Shown piece by piece: positions 37,262-45,460 of a stretch of DNA of 64,000 nucleotides. Each line of letters starts with the position of its first letter. Position 1 is the first letter of the stretch. The stretch is from contig NZ_JBIPKE010000011.1 of the NCBI RefSeq assembly GCF_044005705.1, forward strand, positions 186,001 through 250,000, in the 5' to 3' direction. The notes under the pieces are model-generated. The model did no database searches. It saw only the letters and a program-made list of their open reading frames with translations, and had not been told where the DNA came from. Origin of the DNA: Marinoscillum luteum. GTDB taxonomy: Bacteria; Bacteroidota; Bacteroidia; Cytophagales; Cyclobacteriaceae. A program made the position numbers and the translations under genes.

Positions 37262-38572
37262 TTAATAATGACATTTTGAACACTCCAAACCTCCAATGTC
37301 CTCTACTTTAAGAGGTTCTTTGCTATGCTCAGCATGCAACTCCACTAACTTGGTGTAGTATTCGTTATCTTTTGTGTTAACTTCTGTTTCTCTGTGACAG
37401 TTGATACACCACCCCATGGTAAGGGTAGAATATTGGTATACAACATCCATTTCCTCGACAGGACCATGACAAGTCTGACATTCCAACCCACCTACTTCCA
37501 CGTGCTGTGAGTGGTTGAAATAAGCCAAGTCAGGAAGGTTGTGAACACGTACCCACTCGATAGGCTTAGTGTTTTCACCATACTCTCCGGTAGAAGGATC
37601 GTAATCAATGGCTGCATAAATCTTTTGGATCTCAGGAGATTCTGTCTTGATGGCCGTATGGCAATTCATACAGATATTGGCAGAAGGAATGTTGGCAGCT
37701 TTTGACTTCCTCACTCCGGTATGACAGTAGTTACAGTCTATTTCAAACTGACCCGCATGAATCTGGTGTGAAAAAGCGATGGGTTGATTAGGCTGATAAC
37801 CCTGCTGTACTCCGATGGTAAACGCACCGTCAATAGCCGTCTTAAGTAAAAGGGCCACGAAAATGAATATTACCGAACCAATGACAAAATCACTGGTCAG
37901 TACTTTTTGAATATCAGTTTTCTGGTTAACTACCTCAACATCTTCCGCATCTAACTCCTTCTGATCTTTCAGGTACTTAGTAAGCACAGAGACCATTAAT
38001 CCTAATACGATAAGGATCAAGACCAGTACAACCACCAATACAACCAGTATAGCGGTGAGGTAGCCTGAGGACACAGAATCGCCTTGACCTGCAACAACCT
38101 GGTCCGTACTACCACTCTCAGCTGTTGCTACCGGAGCAGGCTCTTTATTTGACTCTACTTTTATGTAAGAGAGAAGAGAAGTAATTTCCTCATCAGAGAA
38201 AGGGTAAGCCGGCATAGCCGTCTTGTTATATTGTTGCCATATTTCTACGGCGTACTCATCACCACTTTGAATGAGCTTCTGCGAATTCTTTATCCAACTC
38301 GTCAACCACTCTTTAGATCTCCGCTCATGCACATCCTTAAGTGCTGGACCAATAACCACCTCATTGATGGCATGACATTGGGTACAGTTCGCCTTGAATA
38401 TGCTAGCTCCGGCTGACGCCAGTGCTTCATCTGTAGGAATACCATCTGCATCACCACCACCGGCCGCATCTTGCGCCAGTGCACCAAATGATAATAATAA
38501 GAAAAATGTGTAGGTGAGAGAGATTAAAACAAATCTGGTTGCTTTGGACATGGATTGTTTCTTTGTCAACAT
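37262..38572 (-). CDS. actA: alternative complex III subunit ActA, hexahaem cytochrome c
   Basis: 436 aa; first gene of the operon. Signal peptide ending ALAQ; the ATG at 38551 (MSKATRF...) is an alternative start. Six CxxCH sites: CTQCH (63-67) in an N-terminal cytochrome c domain, then, after a membrane helix (about 170-195) and a second helix near 225-245, CNYCH, CMNCH, CQTCH, CINCH and CSKCH at the very end. Five haems are the described ActA set; the N-terminal monohaem domain is extra. It passes electrons from ActB to ActE/oxidase. Confidence 0.93.
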   Translation of the reverse strand: MLTKKQSMSKATRFVLISLTYTFFLLLSFGALAQDAAGGGDADGIPTDEALASAGASIFKANCTQCHAINEVVIGPALKDVHERRSKEWLTSWIKNSQKLIQSGDEYAVEIWQQYNKTAMPAYPFSDEEITSLLSYIKVESNKEPAPVATAESGSTDQVVAGQGDSVSSGYLTAILVVLVVVLVLILIVLGLMVSVLTKYLKDQKELDAEDVEVVNQKTDIQKVLTSDFVIGSVIFIFVALLLKTAIDGAFTIGVQQGYQPNQPIAFSHQIHAGQFEIDCNYCHTGVRKSKAANIPSANICMNCHTAIKTESPEIQKIYAAIDYDPSTGEYGENTKPIEWVRVHNLPDLAYFNHSQHVEVGGLECQTCHGPVEEMDVVYQYSTLTMGWCINCHRETEVNTKDNEYYTKLVELHAEHSKEPLKVEDIGGLECSKCHY

Positions 38573-38603
38573 GTATTTTCTGCTGTTCTAAATCAGACGG
38601 GTA

Positions 38604-38634
38604 CAAATGTAATACCGTGGGTACGTATTTCAAA
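38604..38634 (-). promoter_or_regulatory. promoter of the act-cox operon
   Basis: On the minus strand: TTTG (38634-38631), a 19-base spacer, then TACATTTG (38611-38604). Both elements and the spacing match the Bacteroidota consensus TTTG-N19-TAnnTTTG without mismatch. Predicted start near 38597, about 25 bases before the actA ATG at 38572. Confidence 0.75.
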
Positions 38635-38668
38635 GGCAGTTTTGCAACCCAGATGGCATTATCTCGTA

Positions 38669-38690
38669 TGTGGATAACTTATGTTGATAA
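38669..38690 (-). promoter_or_regulatory. pair of DnaA-box-like sequences upstream of the act promoter
   Basis: The minus strand reads TTATCAACA (38690-38682, one mismatch) and TTATCCACA (38677-38669, exact DnaA consensus), 13 bases apart start to start and 35-56 bases above the act promoter. Could be a DnaA-controlled site or chance; about two exact boxes are expected at random in this window. The rest of the 210-base gap shows nothing else clear. Confidence 0.3.
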
Positions 38691-38782
38691 ATCGAACTGA
38701 TTATCAGCCCATTAGACCCCTCAGTAGACTAAAAAAAGCACTATTTAGAATCATTATAAATAAATTAATTGCTACCAATCAT

Positions 38783-39853
38783 CTATTCAACGATTTTATC
38801 GATGTAGTCTGAATTTAGCAACCCTAAAGCTCCCATGTATTTGAGCTTAAATTTCACCCAATCTCCCACCTGATAATTTCGCTTGGTGCGACCAAGATCA
38901 ATGACAATCATATCGGAGCTGGCACCGGTGATTTTCACTCCCTTTTCTACAGGAATTAAGAAGTCTGTGGAGATATCCAGTAAGCCCAGATCCAGAATGG
39001 CGCGGTAGCTGGTCTTGCCATAATCCTCTTCGTTGATTTCGAATTGTTCACCAGAAGGGTTAGTAGCTAAATCCCCTGAAGGCACTTTGGGTTTTTCTAT
39101 CAATTCAATAATTTGAGCATGAAGCATAAAAACATCGCTTTTCATGCCCTTTACTCCCTTGTTGGTAAAGAGGTTATTGCCGAAATACAACATCTCCCCT
39201 ATTCTGAAATGGTTGATGCCCTTAGGTAGTTGGCGATTGAGCAACAGCGGAAAAACCACTGATGTGCCTCCAGAAACCCATTCAATTTTTCGATTGAATT
39301 TGGCTTCAATCAATTGCTTATAAAGACTCAACTGTATGAGTTTATCCTGTGAGGGCATCACTCCATACAGGCAATTGAGATTGGTGCCTAGCCCCACCAC
39401 CGTAATATTGGGTAGCTCAAAAATTTGACCGTAGAACTCCAATAACTGCTCTCCAAGAACTCCTTCTCTCAAATCTCCCATTTCGATCATTATGATGATC
39501 TTATGGAGCTTATTTTGGCGTCCCGCTTCCTCAGAGAGCAGACGTATGGTAGAAAGCTCTGTATTGAAGCTTACATCTGCATATTTAATAATGCTGGGGA
39601 TGGCCTTCTTTGCAGGGGGCTTAATATATACTGTTTGAATACCCGAATCAATTTGTTTGACGGTCTTCAGATTGCTCACCCTGGAATCATGGATTTCGCG
39701 AACTCCCAGATCCACGAGTTCCTGAATAAAGTTTTTAGTACCACACAGAAGCTTTGATACTACACCCCACTCTATACCTTCAGCGTCGAGTTTGGACGCA
39801 AGGTATTGGTAGTTGTGTTGAAGTGATTTTCTCTTAAGCTTTAGATAAGCCAT
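38783..39853 (-). CDS. fold-type III PLP amino acid racemase (alanine/ornithine racemase family)
   Basis: 356-aa PLP enzyme with an alanine-racemase N-terminal barrel and C-terminal beta domain. The Schiff-base Lys is K34 in GVVSKLLCG. 'MIEMGDLREGVLGEQL', 'GLGTNLNCLYGVMP' and 'FRIGEMLYFG' are the signatures of the alanine/ornithine racemase branch (related to clostridial ornithine racemase), not of Alr. Substrate unknown. Its start overlaps the end of a second racemase gene by 20 bases. Confidence 0.88.
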   Translation of the reverse strand: MAYLKLKRKSLQHNYQYLASKLDAEGIEWGVVSKLLCGTKNFIQELVDLGVREIHDSRVSNLKTVKQIDSGIQTVYIKPPAKKAIPSIIKYADVSFNTELSTIRLLSEEAGRQNKLHKIIIMIEMGDLREGVLGEQLLEFYGQIFELPNITVVGLGTNLNCLYGVMPSQDKLIQLSLYKQLIEAKFNRKIEWVSGGTSVVFPLLLNRQLPKGINHFRIGEMLYFGNNLFTNKGVKGMKSDVFMLHAQIIELIEKPKVPSGDLATNPSGEQFEINEEDYGKTSYRAILDLGLLDISTDFLIPVEKGVKITGASSDMIVIDLGRTKRNYQVGDWVKFKLKYMGALGLLNSDYIDKIVE

Positions 39854-41033
39854 TGGTTGGTATTTGATTTGTTAATGTTTCATTAGCGATGACTGTTCTG
39901 GGAATGTTGCGGGGGAGTCTGGTGAGAAGTTCATAATTGAGCTGATCACTCAACTCTCCAAATGAAGACACAGAGATAGAATTATCACCCTGGTCGCCAA
40001 TTAGTACCACTTCGTCTCCCTTTTCAGCTCCGGGACATTCAGAAACATCCACAATTAAAAGATTCATATTGACGATGCCTACCACGGCCAGACGCTTACC
40101 TCTGATGAGTACCCGCCCCTGATTACTCAGTGATCTGGCGTACCCATGACTATAACCTACGGGGACTGTGGCGATCTTCATATTTTCCGATGCCATAAAA
40201 GTGGTTCCATACCCAATAAATTCCCCAGTATTAACCTCCTTCACATCCATCACTTTACTCTTCCATTTCATCACTCGCCTTAGCGGGTCTTCACGAGATG
40301 ACACATGTTTGATACAATCAATGAAGGTTTCTTTGCTGGGCCAAAACCCGTATTGCAAAATACCTATTCTAACCATTTCCATCCGACTCTTTGGGTAGGA
40401 AATGGCAGCGGCAGAACAAGCAGTATGTTTCACTAAAGGCTCCAGACCTGTACTTCGGAGCCATTTGTCCATCTTATTGAATTTCTTGATTTGATTCTTC
40501 ACTCGTACATAATTGGCTATGCTCTCTGCTCCGGCATAGTGGGTACAATCACCCATCAACTCGAAGTGATCAAGGTTCTTTTTTAGAAACTCAACCGCCC
40601 TTACAAGATCTGTTTTAATGAAACCTGTGCGATTCAGGCCTGTTTCAAACTCAAGGTGTATTCTGGCCTTTTTGCCAACTTTGCGGGCCATTTCGATAGC
40701 CTTTTCCAACCTATCCAGCTCAAAAACAAAAAACTCAACCTCATTCAGCACCGCCCATTCGAGCTCCGCATTATCTACAAACCCCATGACCATGACCTGG
40801 GATCTATGCATACTGATGTTGGTCACTTCGAGTGCCTCATCTGCACTGAATACCGAGAAATGATCAACTCCAAGGGTCTCGGCCATCGGTACAAACTCAA
40901 AAATTCCGTGTCCGTAGGCATTTCCCTTCACCACAGAGGATAATCGAACATCTTTGCCAATGACCTTACGGATATAATTGAGGTTATTGGCCAGTGCCGT
41001 CTGGTCAAGTTCTATTTCGGAAGTTGCGAACAT
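39834..41033 (-). CDS. alanine racemase-like enzyme, atypical
   Basis: 399-aa Alr-family PLP racemase; Lys36 in SVVKGNAYGHG binds PLP. The C-terminal catalytic Tyr segment reads VPVGYSHGY instead of the common GYADG, and the 'MDQ' motif of Alr is NMNL. The expected Tyr/Lys pair is retained but the active-site edges differ, suggesting a substrate other than, or in addition to, alanine. Many Bacteroidota make wall D-Ala with a MurF-Alr fusion, so this copy is probably not the main one (inference). Confidence 0.85.
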   Translation of the reverse strand: MFATSEIELDQTALANNLNYIRKVIGKDVRLSSVVKGNAYGHGIFEFVPMAETLGVDHFSVFSADEALEVTNISMHRSQVMVMGFVDNAELEWAVLNEVEFFVFELDRLEKAIEMARKVGKKARIHLEFETGLNRTGFIKTDLVRAVEFLKKNLDHFELMGDCTHYAGAESIANYVRVKNQIKKFNKMDKWLRSTGLEPLVKHTACSAAAISYPKSRMEMVRIGILQYGFWPSKETFIDCIKHVSSREDPLRRVMKWKSKVMDVKEVNTGEFIGYGTTFMASENMKIATVPVGYSHGYARSLSNQGRVLIRGKRLAVVGIVNMNLLIVDVSECPGAEKGDEVVLIGDQGDNSISVSSFGELSDQLNYELLTRLPRNIPRTVIANETLTNQIPTNGLSKA

Positions 41034-41037
41034 TCTT

Positions 41038-42180
41038 TTATTCCTGAAGTTGTGAAATTATCTCTTTGAAAATGATCATTCCTGTTTCGATTAGCTCATC
41101 GGGAAAATCATAGTCCGGGTTATGAAGTGCCGGACAATTCTTTCCTGATCCTATTCCAAACATGGCTCCGGGAAACTGCTCTGTGAATATCCCAAAGTCT
41201 TCACCCCATTTGAATGGAGTGGCACGTTGCTCGGTTTCATATCCGCCGGCTGCAGCTGCGCCCTTAATTGCAGCAATGACCCTTTCGTCATTAAAGTTAG
41301 CAAAGAAACTCTGAGTCCACTCGATCTCAATTTTAAGATCATGAGCACCGGCCACCTGTCGGGCAATATCCTCACACTTCTCTTCGTGATCACGAATGAC
41401 CTGATTATCCCAGGCCCGTAACGTAAAATGCAACTCTCCGTATCCCGCGGAAACTCCATAGGCCTGATCCCCCATGGTCGTATAAATTGGTGTTGCGATA
41501 CGGAAATCATCAGTATCCAAATCCGGCTGATTTTGATCAAGAATTAACTGGGTGATTTCTGCCATGGCCAATGCCGGGTTAATGCCGAATTCTGGCTCGG
41601 CGGCATGTGAGGTCTTGCCTGTGAGTTTGATAATTATGCTATTGGCTGCTGCTGTGAATGTGCCTGACCTCCAAACTACCTTATGCAAATCATACCCTGG
41701 CAGATTATGCAAAGCCACAGCATAGTCCGGCTTAAGGGAATCAAACAATGGATCGTTGATGATACCCTTCGCTCCTTCCCCATTTTCCTCGGCAGGTTGA
41801 AATAACAGAATGGCATCTCCTTTTTCCTGGCGCTCCAGCGATAGATATCTCGCCAGCGCATATAATATAGAAGCATGACCATCATGCCCACACTTGTGAC
41901 TTACACCCTCAGTAAGTGACTTGTGCGCAAAGTCATTAATCTCCTGAATAGGCAAAGCATCAAAATCTCCTCGAATCAATACACTTTTGCCAGGTTTGTC
42001 TCCTTTGAAAATAGCAGCCACACCATAATGTTTAAAAACAATAAGTTCATCGGGTGTGCATTCTGATTTCAACCTTTCAATCAAGTGACGAGAAGTATTC
42101 TCTTCGAAACACGACAACTCTGGGTGCTGATGAAGGTACTTGCGAAGAGATTTAGCCTCATCAATAATGTTGTGCTGCAT
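41038..42180 (-). CDS. M20-family amidohydrolase (N-acyl amino acid deacylase type)
   Basis: 380-aa metallohydrolase with a lid domain. Metal ligands and catalytic residues: RGDFDALPIQE (69-80), CGHDGH (97-102), QPAEENGEG (Glu131/132), 'ALHNLPG' and the late 'GSGKNCPALHNPDYDF'. This is the M20D/IAA-amino acid hydrolase and N-acetyl-diaminopimelate deacetylase group; substrate open. Lies 4 bases from the Alr-like start and 4 bases from the GNAT stop, so it is in one operon with both. Confidence 0.9.
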   Translation of the reverse strand: MQHNIIDEAKSLRKYLHQHPELSCFEENTSRHLIERLKSECTPDELIVFKHYGVAAIFKGDKPGKSVLIRGDFDALPIQEINDFAHKSLTEGVSHKCGHDGHASILYALARYLSLERQEKGDAILLFQPAEENGEGAKGIINDPLFDSLKPDYAVALHNLPGYDLHKVVWRSGTFTAAANSIIIKLTGKTSHAAEPEFGINPALAMAEITQLILDQNQPDLDTDDFRIATPIYTTMGDQAYGVSAGYGELHFTLRAWDNQVIRDHEEKCEDIARQVAGAHDLKIEIEWTQSFFANFNDERVIAAIKGAAAAGGYETEQRATPFKWGEDFGIFTEQFPGAMFGIGSGKNCPALHNPDYDFPDELIETGMIIFKEIISQLQE

Positions 42181-42184
42181 TGAC

Positions 42185-42625
42185 TTATTTGGTTAACCGC
42201 ATTTCGAGATATTTATTGGTAAATCCCAACTTCTCATAAAGTCCCTTGGCCGGGTTATCTGGCTCCACATGCAAGGCAATATCACCCTCAGCTGTGTTGA
42301 TGGCCTTTTGCATGAGTGCCTTCCCGTAGCCCTTTCCTCTTCTTTCTCTGTGTGTGGCGATATAGACCAGAATGTTTTCGGGGATGTAGCCATCCATGCC
42401 TGTTTTATTGACAACCACAGCCCCCACTATTTCACCCTGATCTTTCCCAACCAGCACAAACCCTCCCGGAGTTATTCCGGTGCTAAGTGCATAGTTAATG
42501 GCTTTCATAATGTCCTCCTTTTTATCTCCATATTGATCCAGGTGGTTAAAAAGAAAGTCTCTTACTTGTTCTATTTCTATCAGGCCCACGGTATCTGATG
42601 GGCCAAGTATGTTGATCTCTAACAT
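42185..42625 (-). CDS. GNAT-family N-acetyltransferase
   Basis: 146-aa acetyl-CoA-dependent acetyltransferase. The acetyl-CoA-binding motif A is ATHRERRGKGYGKALMQKAI (R/Q-x-x-G-x-G/A), preceded by 'VGAVVVNKTGMDGYIPENILVYI' and followed by 'ALHVEPDNPAKGLYEKLGF', the common C-terminal GNAT piece. Acceptor unknown; amino acids are plausible given the neighbours. Between the symporter and the M20 gene, 12 bases from the symporter stop. Confidence 0.88.
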   Translation of the reverse strand: MLEINILGPSDTVGLIEIEQVRDFLFNHLDQYGDKKEDIMKAINYALSTGITPGGFVLVGKDQGEIVGAVVVNKTGMDGYIPENILVYIATHRERRGKGYGKALMQKAINTAEGDIALHVEPDNPAKGLYEKLGFTNKYLEMRLTK

Positions 42626-42637
42626 ATATATAATTGG

Positions 42638-44065
42638 TTATTGTTTGTTTCTGAATTGATTGATCATCACAAAGGTGATCAGCGACAAACTGATCCCGTA
42701 GATATTGGCATCCAGACCAAGAGGCAAATCCCTACCTATTAAAATTAATGAAATAGTAGTACCCCCACCTATAAGCATCGAAAAGAAAGCTGCATTGGCA
42801 CTGGGCTTCTTCATAAAAAGTCCTCCTAAGACGGGTATGAACAGCCCTGAAACCATGAATGCATAGGAATAAAGCATGAGTTCCAGTACGCTCTGCATGA
42901 CAGAGGCCAGCAGTACCGCAAAAACACCAATCCCCAGTGTGATGATTTGGGACAGCCTTAGGAATTTCTTTTGATCCGTGCCTTTGTAACCTATAATATC
43001 AGTCACCAGGTTACCAGAAGATGCCATGAGACAGCTATCCGCTGTGGACAAAACCGCCGAAAAATAGGCCGACATCATCAACCCCATCAATCCGGCAGGG
43101 AGAATTGTTCTGAGTAGCATCGGCAGCCCTACTTCAGCATCCATACCCTGAGCACTCTCGTACCCTAGGTAAGCAAACATCCCTGTCTCGGCGCCTACCC
43201 GGGCAAACATCCCCAGCAGCACTCCCATGAGGGCCATGACAGGCCATTCGAAAAGACCAGCAATGTACCAGGCTTTTTGCGCAGCTTTTTCACTCTTGCA
43301 AGCATATATTCTCTGGTATAGAGTCATTCCCACAAACCAGATCGGAATAATGGTAATTCCCCAGTTCACCATGTCCTGCCATCTGATGTTGGTCAGCGAA
43401 AGAAACTCAGGAGGCAAGACCTCTCTGATTTTTTCATACCCACCTACGCTTACGTATCCCAATGGCAACCCTATAAACACGAGCCCTGAAAGAAGCAGCG
43501 CCCACTGAATGGTGTCTGTATAAATCACTGCTTTGAGCCCTCCCATCACTGTATACACTACAGCAATGACTCCCATAATGACCAGGGCATTTGTCAGACT
43601 GAGATCAGCGAAAGTCGAGGATGCTAATTTGGCTCCTGCCAAAAGTTGAGAACTCGTGAATCCGGCATAACCTATGGCAGAAATGATTCCAGCAAGTAGC
43701 GCGGTTTTTTTATCATAGAATATGCTAAAGATCTGAGGAAACGTAAATAGCTTTTTGAACTCCGGCAATGCACTGAGTTTGGGGATAAGGATTACTGCCG
43801 CCAACCATGCTCCAAGCAAACCTGTAAATAACATCCAGGATCCGGATAAGCCCATTGTGAAGCCCAAACCACCTAAGCCAATGGAAAAGCCGCCGCCCAC
43901 ATCAGTGGCCACCACCGAAAGCCCCACATGCCAGGAACTCATGGATCTGCCACCTACATAATAATCTTCCGTGTTTTTATTCTTTTTGAGGAAAAAGGCT
44001 CCTACCCCCAGCATTGCAATCATATAAACAATAAATACCAGGAGGTCTATCCAGTGGATGCTCAA
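42638..44065 (-). CDS. sodium:solute symporter (SSS family)
   Basis: 475-aa Na+-coupled transporter with about 13 helices. SSS signatures: 'EDYYVGGRSMSSWHVGLSVVATDVGGGF', 'GFTSSQLLAGAKLAS', and 'MMSAYFSAVLSTADSCLMASSGNLVTD', the usual Na+-site segment. Solute cannot be read; amino acid or peptide uptake fits the operon. The start is TTG 44065; the first ATG (15 codons in) would remove half of the first helix. Upstream gap of 76 bases to the serine hydrolase stop contains no clear promoter. Confidence 0.9.
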   Translation of the reverse strand: MSIHWIDLLVFIVYMIAMLGVGAFFLKKNKNTEDYYVGGRSMSSWHVGLSVVATDVGGGFSIGLGGLGFTMGLSGSWMLFTGLLGAWLAAVILIPKLSALPEFKKLFTFPQIFSIFYDKKTALLAGIISAIGYAGFTSSQLLAGAKLASSTFADLSLTNALVIMGVIAVVYTVMGGLKAVIYTDTIQWALLLSGLVFIGLPLGYVSVGGYEKIREVLPPEFLSLTNIRWQDMVNWGITIIPIWFVGMTLYQRIYACKSEKAAQKAWYIAGLFEWPVMALMGVLLGMFARVGAETGMFAYLGYESAQGMDAEVGLPMLLRTILPAGLMGLMMSAYFSAVLSTADSCLMASSGNLVTDIIGYKGTDQKKFLRLSQIITLGIGVFAVLLASVMQSVLELMLYSYAFMVSGLFIPVLGGLFMKKPSANAAFFSMLIGGGTTISLILIGRDLPLGLDANIYGISLSLITFVMINQFRNKQ

Positions 44066-44141
44066 AACAATCAGTAGGGTTTGGGATTAAAAAAATGTAC
44101 ACTGCTACGAAAGCAACTCAGAGCCTTGCAAATTGTTCAGA

Positions 44142-45422
44142 TCAATCGCAATTCTCTATAATGGCTGCAAGATAATCATATAATGCCTGATGGATATCCG
44201 GCCTCACATTGAGCTGATAAATAGCCTTACTTTCTCTGGTAGGATACACCCGGTTTGAAAGAAAAACAAATAGTAAGTCATTGGCAGGATCAGCCCATAC
44301 CAATGTGCCGGTATACCCCGTGTGTCCGTAGCTTTCGAAAGAAGCCGATTTTGCCACACTACTAATCAATGAGTCATATTCGAGAAGTGGTTTATCAAAG
44401 CCCAAGCCTCTTCGGTTTCCTTTATTAGCATACTGATAGCTGGTAAACACGTCAATAGTTGATGGTTTCAGGTACTCCACGCCGTTCAAACTCCCATTAT
44501 TTAACCACATCTGCCACAAACTAGCCACATCTTCCACGGTTCCAAATAACCCCGCATTTCCCGAAATTCCCTTCATCAAAATGGCCCCCTCATCATGTAC
44601 CCTGCCATGGATAGGTTCATACCTGAAAAAAGAATCAATTTCTGTCGGCACTATTCTATCCAAGGCGAATTTTTCAGCAGGGTTAAAAGTGAGTGTACTC
44701 AGTCCCATGGGCTGGTAAAACACCTCCTGTAGATAAACCTCAAAAGGTCTTCTGGTCAATCGCTGCACTATCTCAGGCACCAGATAAAAGAACAAACCCG
44801 AGTAGACATAGTGCGGCTCCCTGTTCACCGGAGCTGCTTTGATGTACTTCTTTATTCTTTTGTAAAACTCCCTGTGGAGAAACATCCCTTCAGCAACCTT
44901 ATAGGGATAGTCCTCTGACCGGCTGTCTGAAATAGTATGCCCCTTGTAACGACCATTATTTCTTCTGATCTCCTCATAAAACTTAATCCAGCTCTGTAGC
45001 CCGGCCTGATGCGCCAAACATTGCCTCAGCGTTACCTTACCGATCTTTCGCCAACCTAATCCATCCACATAGTTCTTCAGGGGCTCGTCCAGATCTATCA
45101 GACCATCCTCGTAAAGCTTCATCAAAGCCAAAGTAGAGGCCATGACTTTGGTCACTGAGGCCATATCAAAAAGGTCCGAAGTATAGACTGCATCAAGGCT
45201 ATCGTAAGTCTTATAGCCATATGATTTTAATAAGATTGGGTTTCCCCTGTGTGAAGCATACACTACGCACCCCGGAAAGGCGCGCTCCTGAATTGCGTTA
45301 ATCACAATTAAGTCCACCTTTTTTTGTAAATCTCCCAACAAATACGAGGTGTCTTGTTGACTAAAACACTGATTTTGAAAAAAAATTGATAATAAAAATA
45401 AAATGATTGTTTTATATGCCAT
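44142..45422 (-). CDS. secreted class C beta-lactamase-fold serine hydrolase
   Basis: 426 aa with signal peptide (cleavage near CFSQQD). Active-site SVTK (Ser89-Lys92), YSG (Tyr207) where class C enzymes have YxN, and HTGYTG in place of KTG. This is the esterase/DD-peptidase-like group (EstB, AmpH-type), active in the periplasm; substrate not known. Its start is only 38 bases from the divergent serine-pathway gene start. Confidence 0.88.
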   Translation of the reverse strand: MAYKTIILFLLSIFFQNQCFSQQDTSYLLGDLQKKVDLIVINAIQERAFPGCVVYASHRGNPILLKSYGYKTYDSLDAVYTSDLFDMASVTKVMASTLALMKLYEDGLIDLDEPLKNYVDGLGWRKIGKVTLRQCLAHQAGLQSWIKFYEEIRRNNGRYKGHTISDSRSEDYPYKVAEGMFLHREFYKRIKKYIKAAPVNREPHYVYSGLFFYLVPEIVQRLTRRPFEVYLQEVFYQPMGLSTLTFNPAEKFALDRIVPTEIDSFFRYEPIHGRVHDEGAILMKGISGNAGLFGTVEDVASLWQMWLNNGSLNGVEYLKPSTIDVFTSYQYANKGNRRGLGFDKPLLEYDSLISSVAKSASFESYGHTGYTGTLVWADPANDLLFVFLSNRVYPTRESKAIYQLNVRPDIHQALYDYLAAIIENCD

Positions 45423-45439
45423 TTACGTGCTTAATTTTA
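45407..45439 (+). promoter_or_regulatory. candidate promoter for the serB-serA fusion
   Basis: TTG 45407-45409, a 22-base spacer and TAATTTTA 45432-45439 (one base off TAnnTTTG). It lies within the first codons of the divergent serine hydrolase. Weak but the only match in range. Confidence 0.3.
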
Positions 45440-45460
45440 AGCCTCAGAGAAAGCGAACTT

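Noticed and set aside
45407..45460. Upstream extension of the SerB-SerA fusion
   Set aside because: Would overlap the divergent serine hydrolase; ATG 45461 precedes the HAD motif by the expected distance.
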